From Nitrobacter sp051535215 (GTDB lineage Bacteria > Pseudomonadota > Alphaproteobacteria > Rhizobiales > Xanthobacteraceae), in contig NZ_JBPPLY010000009.1 in assembly GCF_051535215.1 (NCBI RefSeq), positions 1 through 64,000 on the forward strand: a stretch of 64,000 nt of DNA, given 5' to 3'. The notes below the pieces were generated by a model. That model was not told where the DNA came from and did no database searches. It saw nothing but the letters and a program-made list of their open reading frames with translations. A program made the position numbers and the translations under genes. The number at the start of each line of letters is the position of its first letter. Positions within the stretch are counted from its first letter, which is position 1. Below, piece by piece: positions 44,593-52,406 of this stretch.

Positions 44593-46727
44593 AGCTCAAC
44601 CTGCAATGAGGCGCGGAAAGTCCGCGGCGCGCCCAAAATGCCGGTCGCAGAACCTGTCGCGTTATATCCATTCTGAGCGGCCGGCGTCACGTTGGCCCAA
44701 TAATGAGCATCGGTGACATTGAAAGCATCGAACCTGAACGTAACCCGCTTGTCGGCAATGAGTTGTGAGTAGCGCATGCCAAGATCGAGCAGGGCATAGC
44801 CGGAAACGAATGACGTGTTCGCGTAATCCGTCGGCCGGTTCGTCGCGTAGGTGACGTTCCCGGTGAATGTCAGTCCTTGGACAGTGGGAACGTGATATTC
44901 GACCAGACAATTCGCGACGAACTGAGATAAGCCCAGAATGCGTTGGCCCTCAGTTTGCGGCGAGCCCGTATTGTAGAGCCGTGGGTCAATGAAAGTCATC
45001 CCGCTGAATACTGTCCATTGATCGTTGATGGCGCCTGACGCCATCAGTTCAATTCCACGATTGATCTGCGTTCCTTTCACGGAAAAAACGTTATCCGTTC
45101 CGGTGTAAGCATAGGGCCGTTCGATTCTGTAGAGCGCGGCATTCAGGTTGAAGCGCCCGAAATCGAATTTGACGCCAAGTTCATTTTGATTGCTTCGATA
45201 CGGGGCCAGGGTCTGGCCCTGATTGGCGGTGCCAGCCGGTGCGTTATCGCCTTGCTGCAAACTATCGGCATAGGTGTAATAGGTCGTTATGTCTTTACGT
45301 GGCTTGAACATAATGCTGCCGAGCGGGCTCCATCCGGTAGCACTGGATGCGCTCGTGAGGCTGCCAACCGAATTGTAGTTGTGGGTATCGATCCAGCTAT
45401 CGCTGATGGCGCCCAATACCGACCATTGATCGTTGAAAGCAATGGTGTCACCCAGGGTAAGCGACTGCTGGAATGTGTTCACGGATCTGTAGCGGTTTTT
45501 GAAATCAGGAAAATTCGGCTCGGGATAGACCGACGGATTGTCGAGACTGGCCCTTCCAGCCGTGATTGCGCCCGTCTTGAACGGCGTGTAGCGATCCCAG
45601 GAGAAGCCGTTGGTGGCGAGAACCAGATCGTGCTTGAGCGAACCCGTCTCGAAACGGCCGTTCAGAGCGGCTTGATTGCTGTTGACGACGTCCAGGCTAT
45701 AGGTCGTTGTCGCCGCGGTGGTGACGTAATTTCCAGCATTGTTCGTGATCGTATTTGTCGGAACGGTGGAAGCGCGATCGCTTGTATTGCGCGAGACGCC
45801 GGCGGAGAAGCTCCAGTTCTCGTTGAAATCGTGCTTGATGCGGCTACTCAAGAATGTTGTCGTATTGTCGTCTCCTCCCCAAGGCTGGCCGTAACCAACC
45901 TTTGTCGGGTCGACCGCTGCCGGAAAGAGGACGCCCTTTGCAACGGCGAACGTTCCAGGCAATCCCTCTGTTTTGTAATGGTAGATGCTCGCATTCGTCT
46001 CGAGCACCGTGTCGGGACTGAAGTGGATATCGCCGCCGAAGCTGGCGAGTTGGCGCTTCAGCCGACTGTTGCGGACGTAGCTTTCGCCATCCTGATCGAG
46101 AAGGTTCAATCTATAGCCAAAACGATGCTCGGGATCGGCGAAGCCGCCGAGATCCGCATGTGCGACCCACTGGCCCGTGGAAAGATAGCCTGCCGTCAAA
46201 CGCTGCAATGGATCGACGGTGGGGCGCTTCATGACGTAATTGAAGGTTCCACCTGGTTGAGCCGGGCCAAACAACGCGCCGGCAATCCCGTTCAAGACGT
46301 CAATGCGTTGAAATTGCTCGATCGGATATTCAGTGGTCGCGGCGATATTCAGCCCGTCGATGCGCGTATTTTGCACAACGCTCGCCTGAACACCGCGAGT
46401 CTGGGGACGGACGTTTTCGCCCTGAACCGATGGAATGAAGCGAAATGCCTCGCGCACGCTTTGGATCTGCTGATTCTCGGCGAAACCTTCTGAAATCGTA
46501 TTGACCGAGAAAGGCGTATCAATCAGCGGCTTCTTGCCCAGGGGCCCGAGTTCTATGCGGTTGACCTTGTAATCAGGAGTCACGTCGGCAGTTTGCGACG
46601 CATCGCTCCGGACATCGATTGTCGGAAGCATTTCTTGAGCCGATGCGCTTCCACACAGCGCTACCAAAATCGACAATGAAGGAACTCTGCGAAGGCGGTA
46701 ACGCCTGGGACGACGGTCAGACGACAT
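44589..46727 (-). CDS. TonB-dependent outer-membrane receptor, siderophore-receptor family
   Basis: 22-strand barrel with plug for active uptake across the outer membrane, 712 residues. Signal peptide ending GSASAQE; probable TonB box near LPTIDVRS; plug domain with PFSVNTISEGF, QTRGVQASVVQNTRIDGLN and ERID-type QRIDVLNGIAGALFGPAQPGG; barrel ends in an aromatic-poor FRASLQVEL. AAGGAG lies 5 nt before the ATG. Cotranscribed with the ModA-like gene. A candidate Mo-box is 24 bp upstream of the start. By fold it resembles siderophore receptors; the partner suggests an oxyanion or its chelate. Confidence 0.92.
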   Translation of the reverse strand: MSSDRRPRRYRLRRVPSLSILVALCGSASAQEMLPTIDVRSDASQTADVTPDYKVNRIELGPLGKKPLIDTPFSVNTISEGFAENQQIQSVREAFRFIPSVQGENVRPQTRGVQASVVQNTRIDGLNIAATTEYPIEQFQRIDVLNGIAGALFGPAQPGGTFNYVMKRPTVDPLQRLTAGYLSTGQWVAHADLGGFADPEHRFGYRLNLLDQDGESYVRNSRLKRQLASFGGDIHFSPDTVLETNASIYHYKTEGLPGTFAVAKGVLFPAAVDPTKVGYGQPWGGDDNTTTFLSSRIKHDFNENWSFSAGVSRNTSDRASTVPTNTITNNAGNYVTTAATTTYSLDVVNSNQAALNGRFETGSLKHDLVLATNGFSWDRYTPFKTGAITAGRASLDNPSVYPEPNFPDFKNRYRSVNTFQQSLTLGDTIAFNDQWSVLGAISDSWIDTHNYNSVGSLTSASSATGWSPLGSIMFKPRKDITTYYTYADSLQQGDNAPAGTANQGQTLAPYRSNQNELGVKFDFGRFNLNAALYRIERPYAYTGTDNVFSVKGTQINRGIELMASGAINDQWTVFSGMTFIDPRLYNTGSPQTEGQRILGLSQFVANCLVEYHVPTVQGLTFTGNVTYATNRPTDYANTSFVSGYALLDLGMRYSQLIADKRVTFRFDAFNVTDAHYWANVTPAAQNGYNATGSATGILGAPRTFRASLQVEL

Positions 46728-47214
46728 CTGGTCTCCTTAGCGGCAAAGACTGCTATATTCATATAAATATATCGACCATGCTGCATAGGGTGAAAATGTC
46801 ACAGTGTCTGACTCTGTGCTGAAGACCGGTGGTGAGTTCTCGAGGCCGTGTTCGCGGGAGGGCCGCCTTCCCCAGAGCCGGACCCATGACATCGTGCGGA
46901 GCGGACTCGGCGGTCTTCCGGCGGAGTTCCCATCTCGTGGATCTGACGGTGAGGGCCATCACGCGCAACCGAGGGCGGCCCGTCGGCGTCGGCGACCGTG
47001 CCGCGGACGCGATGGAGTGGGACTTGCGGCGCGGCCGGATATCCGTGAAGCGCATCCGGCGCTATAACCGGCCTTGCCGGTGGTCGTTGTGGACGGCAAG
47101 GGAATTGACAGGAACGACGCGGTCACGACATCTGCTAGCATTGCGGTTGCGCGACCGAAGAGATCGCGCGGACTTTTCCCTCGAACGCAGACCTGATTGC
47201 CCGGCAGGAGACAT
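46728..47214. other. 487-bp gap between the TonB receptor and lemA
   Basis: Divergent promoter region. The left end holds Mo-box B. The remaining 400 bp are GC-rich with several overlapping open frames (for example 46829-47218), but these are Arg-rich and show no family features or ribosome sites. TTGACA at 47105 may belong to the lemA promoter, but I see no well spaced -10. Confidence 0.45.
46751..46774. promoter_or_regulatory. Candidate ModE operator (Mo-box B)
   Basis: TGCTAT-N12-ATATCG, 24 bp, one mismatch (position 1) to CGnTAT-N12-ATAnCG. It lies 24 bp before the ATG of the TonB-receptor/ModA-like operon, where it would overlap the promoter or transcription start. Confidence 0.55.
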
Positions 47215-47829
47215 ATGATGCGGAAGTTTTTGACGGTGCTGGCGGCGCTCGCCACCTTGAGCCTGACCAATTGCGGCTACAACGCCATCCAGTCGCAGGA
47301 CGAGCAGATCAAGTCCGACTGGTCCGAGGTGGTCAATCAATACCAGCGCCGCGCCGACCTGGTGCCAAACCTCGTCAATTCAGTGAAGGGCTTCGCGCAA
47401 CAGGAGAAGGACGTCCTGCTCGGCGTCACCAACGCGCGCGCCAAGGTCGGCAGCATCCAGGCGACGCCGGAAGTGCTCAACGATCCGGCGGCGTTCCAAA
47501 AATTCCAGGCCGCCCAGGGCGAACTCTCCAGCGCGCTGTCGCGCCTTCTGGTCGTCACCGAGAATTATCCGCAGCTCAAATCGGATACGCTGTTCCGCGA
47601 CCTGATGAGCCAGCTCGAAGGCACCGAGAACCGCATCACCGTCGCGCGCAACCGCTACATCAAGGCGGTGCAGGACTATAACGTCACGGTCCGTTCGTTT
47701 CCCACCAACCTGACCGCCATGGCGCTGGGGTACAAGGCCAAGCCGAACTTCACCGTCGACAACGAGAAGGACATCTCGACCGCGCCGAAGGTCGATTTCA
47801 ACCCGGCGCCGGCCGCGCCCGCGAAGTAG
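47215..47829 (+). CDS. LemA family lipoprotein
   Basis: Coiled, mostly helical envelope protein of 204 residues. The lipobox LTNC (Cys20) follows a hydrophobic signal (FLTVLAALATLSLTNC), so it is probably a lipoprotein. Family stretches: WSEVVNQYQRRADLVPNLVNSVKGFA, NRITVARNRYIKAVQDYN. ATG at 47215 (or the next codon) with GGAG 4 nt upstream. It leads a three-gene set with two TPM-domain genes, a common arrangement. Function not established. Confidence 0.92.
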   Translation: MMRKFLTVLAALATLSLTNCGYNAIQSQDEQIKSDWSEVVNQYQRRADLVPNLVNSVKGFAQQEKDVLLGVTNARAKVGSIQATPEVLNDPAAFQKFQAAQGELSSALSRLLVVTENYPQLKSDTLFRDLMSQLEGTENRITVARNRYIKAVQDYNVTVRSFPTNLTAMALGYKAKPNFTVDNEKDISTAPKVDFNPAPAAPAK

Positions 47830-47850
47830 CCGGCACAGGCGGTGACGGCG

Positions 47851-48717
47851 ATGCGCATCCTGAAGGCGGCGCTGCTGGCGCTGATGCTGTGCTGGATCGG
47901 CGCGGCATCCGCCGATGTCGCGGTGCCGCCTTTGACCGGGCGCGTGGTCGATCTGACCGCAACGCTGAGCAGCGATCAGAAGGCGTCGCTCGAACAGGAA
48001 CTGAAGGCGTTCGAGGACCGCAAGGGCAGTCAGGTCGCGGTGCTGATCGTGCCGACGACCGCGCCGGAAACGATCGAGCAGTATTCGATCCGCGTTGCCG
48101 ACCAATGGAAGATCGGCCGCAAGAAGATGGATGACGGCGCGATCCTCGTCGTCGCCAAGGATGACCGCAAACTCCGGATCGAGGTGGGTTACGGCCTCGA
48201 GGGCGCGCTGACCGACCTCACCTCGAAGCGCATCATCGACGAAGAGATCGTGCCGAAATTCCGCAACGGCGATTTCACCGGCGGCATCTCCGCGGGCGTG
48301 GATCGCATGTTGCGCGTGATCGACGGTGAGCCGCTGCCCGCGCCGAAGCCGCAGGGGCAGTTTGCGAACAATTTCAACGTCGATGATCTTTTCAATCCGT
48401 TCGTCATTGTCGGCGTGCTTGTCTTCGGCGGGATCTTTCGGAGCATCCTGGGCCGGCTTGTCGGCTCGGTCGCGACCGGTGTTCTTGCCGGCGTCGCGAC
48501 CTGGATATTCGTCGGCTCGCTGATGGTTGCCGGGATCGCCGCGGTGCTGGCGTTCGTCTTTACGGTGGTGGGGGACACCATTGTCTCGGGCGTGGGGCGG
48601 GGCGGCGGCACCTGGGTCGGCGGCGGCGGCCGGGGAGGCGGCTCGTTCTCCGGCGGCGGCGGATTCAGCGGTGGCGGCGGCGGCTTCGGCGGCGGCGGCG
48701 CATCGGGGAGCTGGTAA
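47851..48717 (+). CDS. TPM-domain membrane protein (YgcG family)
   Basis: About 288 residues: signal peptide (LLALMLCWIGAASADV), TPM domain (about 25-165; VPPLTGRVVDLTATLS, VLIVPTTAPETIEQYSIRV, GAILVVAKDDRKLRIEVGYG), two membrane helices, and a Gly-rich tail ending GGGGASGSW, typical of the family. I prefer the ATG at 47851 to a GTG three codons earlier because the signal peptide then starts MRILK. Works in the envelope with LemA; molecular role unknown. Confidence 0.9.
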   Translation: MRILKAALLALMLCWIGAASADVAVPPLTGRVVDLTATLSSDQKASLEQELKAFEDRKGSQVAVLIVPTTAPETIEQYSIRVADQWKIGRKKMDDGAILVVAKDDRKLRIEVGYGLEGALTDLTSKRIIDEEIVPKFRNGDFTGGISAGVDRMLRVIDGEPLPAPKPQGQFANNFNVDDLFNPFVIVGVLVFGGIFRSILGRLVGSVATGVLAGVATWIFVGSLMVAGIAAVLAFVFTVVGDTIVSGVGRGGGTWVGGGGRGGGSFSGGGGFSGGGGGFGGGGASGSW

Positions 48718-48718
48718 G

Positions 48719-49216
48719 ATGGGCATCGGGCGCATCGGCAGGCATCTGATCGGGCATCGCTGGCGGGTGCGAAAGCATTTTCCCCCGGACGCGATGGCCG
48801 CCATCGAACGGGCGATCCGCGCCGGCGAGACGACCCATTCGGGGCAGGTGGTGTTCGCCGTGGAAGGCGCGCTCGACGGCGGTCCGCTGTTCCGCGATCA
48901 GCCGGCGCGCGAGCGGGCGCTCGACGTGTTCGCGCATCTGCGGATCTGGGATACCGCGCGCAACAATGGCGTGCTGATCTATCTGCTGATTGCCGATCGC
49001 GACGTCGAGATCGTCGCTGATCGCGGCATTCACGCGAAGGTCGGCGCGGCGGTCTGGAAGGCCATCTGCGCCGCGATGGAGGCTGAGTTCAAGCAGGGCC
49101 GTTTCGAGACCGGAGTGGTCAAGGGAATCGAAGCCGTTTCCCGGCAACTTGCAGAACACTTCCCGAAGCAGGGAGCCGGTCCGAACGAACTGCCGGACGC
49201 GCCGGTCGTGATCTGA
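48719..49216 (+). CDS. Second TPM-domain protein
   Basis: 165 residues with a TPM-like core (HSGQVVFAVEGALDGGPLF, TARNNGVLIYLLIADRDVEIVADRGI) and no signal peptide, so it is probably cytoplasmic or peripheral. Its ATG lies one base after the stop of the preceding TPM gene, showing close coupling. The open frame extends upstream into that gene, but the family sequence begins here. Third gene of the lemA set. Confidence 0.85.
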   Translation: MGIGRIGRHLIGHRWRVRKHFPPDAMAAIERAIRAGETTHSGQVVFAVEGALDGGPLFRDQPARERALDVFAHLRIWDTARNNGVLIYLLIADRDVEIVADRGIHAKVGAAVWKAICAAMEAEFKQGRFETGVVKGIEAVSRQLAEHFPKQGAGPNELPDAPVVI

Positions 49217-49271
49217 CCGGTGGACGCCTGAACGTCGGCCGCCGGCGCCGAGCCGATATCCGGCTCCCCCG

Positions 49272-50624
49272 TCAGTCGTTCTTGTAGATCACGCCGTCCT
49301 TCATGATGACCCGGAAGTTTTTCTGCGGATCGGCGAGGAGGTCGATGTTCCTGAGCGGATCGCCATCAACGAGGAGAAGGTCGGCGAGAGCGCCCACTTG
49401 CACAACGCCGAGCCTGCCGGGATAGGGTGCGCGCGGGCCGCTCAGCGCCAGGAGCTGGGCATTGTCGTAGGTCACCAGCCGGAGAATTTCGGCAGGGGAG
49501 AACCACTGCTTCAGCGACAGGATGAGATGATTCTGTTCGGCGTTGAGTTCCGGCTCGAAAAGGATGTCCGTGCCCCATGCGAGCTTGACGCCGTACTTCT
49601 TTGCCAATGGCCAGATGCGGGCGTTGCCTTCGACGATGTCCTTGCGCTTCGCGCGCCGCTCCGCCGTCATGTTCGGCGAATCTGCAATCAGGTTCTGGGC
49701 GCTCAGCCAGATGCCTTTCTGAGCCATCAGCTTGATCGTCGGCTCGTCGAGCAATTGCCCGTGCTCGATGCACTTGACGCCCGCCTCCATCGCCCGGCGG
49801 ACCGCGCGGGGCGTATAGGCGTGGACGGCGACATAGGTATTCCAGTCGGAGGCGGCATCGACCGCGGCCTTCATCTCATCGAGCGTATATTGCGTGACGT
49901 CGATCGGGTCGTAGGCCGACGGCGTGCCGCCGCCGCCCATGATCTTGATCTGGCTTGCGCCCATTCGCAGATTCTCGCGCGCCGCGGTCAGCACCTCGTC
50001 GCGACCGTCAGCGATAAAGGTCGCGCCTTCCTCCTCGGCGCGGGAAGGTTTGCCGAAGAAGCGGCGCGAGCGCTCATCCGGCGTGCGGAAGTCACCGTGC
50101 CCCGAGGTCTGCGAGATGATCGCACCGGACGGCCAGATGCGAGGCCCCCGAACCTTGCCGCTGTCGATCGCCCGCTTGAGCGGAAAGATCGGGCCGCCCA
50201 TGTCGCGAACGGCTGTGAAGCCTCGTAGCAGCATCTCGGTCGCTGATTTCGCCGCGGCTGCGCCGAGCTGCTCGGCTGTCGTCTTCGGATCATAGAGATC
50301 GCTCAGCAAGACCGCGCCGAACGTCAGATGGACGTGGACGTCGATCAGCCCCGGCATCAGCGTGCGACCCTTGCCTTCTATAATTTCAGCCTTGGAATCC
50401 GCCGCGTCTGCAGATGGTCCGATTGCGGCGATGGTATTGCCGCGGATCACGACGCTGGTCGGCGGGCCGAGATGACCGTCGACCACATCCAGCACGCGCA
50501 CATTGCGGAAAATCGTCTCGGCGACAGGCTGCTGCGCCGCGGCCGGCGAGAGGGACAGCGCGAGAAAAGCGCTCGCGACCAATGCGGCTCGACACGAGTG
50601 ATGGATGCGCGATTTATTCAACAT
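49272..50624 (-). CDS. Secreted amidohydrolase-family enzyme
   Basis: Metal-dependent hydrolase of the imidazolonepropionase/prolidase-like amidohydrolase group, 450 residues, with signal peptide ending SPAAAQ. Metal-site motifs: LIDVHVHL (HxH), the bridging Lys in SQIKIMGGGG, His in VAVHAYT and CIEHG, and Asp in AWGTDI. It is probably periplasmic and may cleave Xaa-Pro or Xaa-Arg/Lys dipeptides or a related amide, but the substrate is not evident. The ATG at 50624 is preferred to a TTG two codons earlier. Single gene, convergent with the TPM set. Confidence 0.88.
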   Translation of the reverse strand: MLNKSRIHHSCRAALVASAFLALSLSPAAAQQPVAETIFRNVRVLDVVDGHLGPPTSVVIRGNTIAAIGPSADAADSKAEIIEGKGRTLMPGLIDVHVHLTFGAVLLSDLYDPKTTAEQLGAAAAKSATEMLLRGFTAVRDMGGPIFPLKRAIDSGKVRGPRIWPSGAIISQTSGHGDFRTPDERSRRFFGKPSRAEEEGATFIADGRDEVLTAARENLRMGASQIKIMGGGGTPSAYDPIDVTQYTLDEMKAAVDAASDWNTYVAVHAYTPRAVRRAMEAGVKCIEHGQLLDEPTIKLMAQKGIWLSAQNLIADSPNMTAERRAKRKDIVEGNARIWPLAKKYGVKLAWGTDILFEPELNAEQNHLILSLKQWFSPAEILRLVTYDNAQLLALSGPRAPYPGRLGVVQVGALADLLLVDGDPLRNIDLLADPQKNFRVIMKDGVIYKND

Positions 50625-50825
50625 GCCCAATACGTTCTCCGCTTATGCTCCCGGCGGCCCTTGTTGCTGCGTCACAAGCGAGCCCGTCGCACGTTTCGCC
50701 GGCCTCGGTTAAGCCGTTTTGTCGGTCGGAAAAAATCCTAAAATTTCCGCAATGGTCCCGAAGGTAACGATTCCGCAAGCAATGAAAAGTTACCAAATTG
50801 TCAACCCATCATGGAGGTTTTTAAC

Positions 50826-52085
50826 GTGAGCGACCATTCGTCTGATCGGGCCGATCGTGGCCCCCGTGACAAAATTTCCGGGTTGGACATGTCGTCACGC
50901 GCCACGTCTCCGGAGCTTGCGCCGGAGCAGGAATTATCCGCGCCGCCGCCCGACGACGTCGTGGCGCCGAAAGCCGAGGTATCCGAGCCGAGGCTTGATG
51001 CTGAGGCTCCGAAGGCGGAAGCACCCCTGATCGAGACCGAGCTTGAGGCCAAAGCTCCGGAGGCGGCAGCGCCGTTGGCGGAGCCGCGGGTTGAGGCAGA
51101 TGCGCCGAAGGCGGAAGCGCCGTCGATGGAGCCGAAGATCGAGGCCGAGGCTTCGAAGGTGGACGCATCGATCATCGAACCGAAGATCGAGGCCGAGAGC
51201 GCGGAAGGGGAAGCGCCCTCGATCAAGATCGAGCCGACGGCTCCAGCTAATGTATCCTCGATCGAGCCCAGGTCCGAACGTGAAGCTCCGAAGACGAACG
51301 CGTTGCGAGAGACCGGCAGGCTGATGATGGTGCCACCGCCGTCCCGCGGCAAGTCATGGGATCGCCCGGGGATCGATCGGGGAGTGGCGGCAGATCGCGG
51401 TGCGCAGCGGTCCGGGAAGCGACGCTTTGCGGCGATCGCAGCGGTCGCAGTGCTGGCCGCGATCACCGGCGCCGTTGGCGGTTCGCTGGCGATATCCGGT
51501 CTCCGTCATGGCGTCGCGAGCGAGCAATCGTCGGCGACGGCGAGTCAGACCCAGGCCCTGGAAGCCACGATCAAGCGGCTCGAGTCCGAGGTCGCTACCC
51601 TGAAGACGGGCATCGACCGCTCGGCCAAGGGCGATGCCGGCCAGTTCGCCAGGATCAACGATCGCCTGGACCGGGCTGAAAAGGCGCATGCCGAGTCGGC
51701 GGCCAAGCTGACAAGGCTCCACGAGACGCTCGACAAGCAGCATGCGGCCGTCGCTCCGGTCGTTTCTCCAGCGGTTGCATCTCCAACGGCTGCCTCGGCC
51801 GCGACGAATGTGACCGGATCGATTCCAACGGCTGCTGCTCAAACTGCCGCCACTACTCCGGTGCCGCTGCCGGCGCCGAAGCCGGCTGTCGCACGCCTGC
51901 CGGCAGTCGAGGGCTGGGTGTTGCGCGATATCACCAACGGCGGCGCGTTGATCGAAGGGCGCGGCGGTCTCTATGAGGTCTACGCCGGCGATCCGGTGCC
52001 CGGGCTGGGCCGCGTCGATGCGATCCGCAAGCAGGACGGCCGCTGGGTCGTGGTCACGAGCAGAGGACTTGTCGTTTCGCACTGA
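50826..52085 (+). CDS. Hypothetical bitopic membrane protein with acidic Ala/Pro repeats
   Basis: About 419 residues. The cytoplasmic N-terminal 200 residues consist of degenerate units of about 15-20 residues built on EAPKAEAP/EPKIEAE. A basic segment and one membrane helix follow (FAAIAAVAVLAAITGAVGG, about 205-225), then a coiled coil (ATIKRLESEVATLKTGI), an Ala/Pro/Thr linker and a conserved-looking C-terminal domain (WVLRDITNGGALIEGRGGLY, then GLGRVDAIRKQDGRWVVVTS). The GTG at 50826 has GGAGG 8 nt upstream; an ATG at 50811 contains that same GGAGG. Function unknown, though the topology suggests an envelope or cell-pole scaffold. Confidence 0.75.
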   Translation: MSDHSSDRADRGPRDKISGLDMSSRATSPELAPEQELSAPPPDDVVAPKAEVSEPRLDAEAPKAEAPLIETELEAKAPEAAAPLAEPRVEADAPKAEAPSMEPKIEAEASKVDASIIEPKIEAESAEGEAPSIKIEPTAPANVSSIEPRSEREAPKTNALRETGRLMMVPPPSRGKSWDRPGIDRGVAADRGAQRSGKRRFAAIAAVAVLAAITGAVGGSLAISGLRHGVASEQSSATASQTQALEATIKRLESEVATLKTGIDRSAKGDAGQFARINDRLDRAEKAHAESAAKLTRLHETLDKQHAAVAPVVSPAVASPTAASAATNVTGSIPTAAAQTAATTPVPLPAPKPAVARLPAVEGWVLRDITNGGALIEGRGGLYEVYAGDPVPGLGRVDAIRKQDGRWVVVTSRGLVVSH

Positions 52086-52178
52086 CGGGTGGCAGCGGCC
52101 TCGCGACCGGATCAGGCGCGCCGGAACTATTTCGTCCGTCGCGGTTTGATGCGCAACGGTCTATCCGCGGGGCGCGCA

Positions 52179-52349
52179 ATGATGAATGAGCCGGAGCAGA
52201 GCGAAAAAGAGCGCAATCGCGAAATTGCCCAAAATGAGCGCGAGCGCACGACGGATAGCGCCGTGCGTGTCAGTTCATGGGCGATAGGTGCTGCCGTCAT
52301 TCTGGGTCTGATCGCGCTCGGGCTCGCGTCGCCGTGGCTGGGCCACTAG
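52179..52349 (+). CDS. Small single-helix membrane protein
   Basis: 56 residues from the ATG at 52179: a charged helical N-terminus (SEKERNREIAQNERERTTD) and one C-terminal membrane helix (WAIGAAVILGLIALGLASPW). The open frame begins at 52089 and other Met codons are available, so the start is uncertain. It follows the repeat-rich membrane protein gene on the same strand. Its TAG runs straight into a hairpin repeat. Function unknown. Confidence 0.5.
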   Translation: MMNEPEQSEKERNREIAQNERERTTDSAVRVSSWAIGAAVILGLIALGLASPWLGH

Positions 52350-52386
52350 AGCCTTTCCGCTTCTGATGGAATCAGAAGCGGGGCTC
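52349..52386. repeat. Dispersed hairpin repeat, short copy next to a stop codon
   Basis: GAGCC-TTT-CCGCTTCTGAT-GGA-ATCAGAAGCGG-GGCTC: an 11-bp perfect stem plus a 5-bp outer stem. It begins on the last base of the preceding stop codon and lies between convergent genes, so it may act as a terminator here. Confidence 0.78.
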
Positions 52387-52406
52387 TATGATTTTATGGA
52401 TGTTGA

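Noticed and set aside
46829..47218. 129-codon frame upstream of lemA
   Set aside because: Arg-rich composition typical of non-coding GC-rich sequence; it overlaps the lemA start region.
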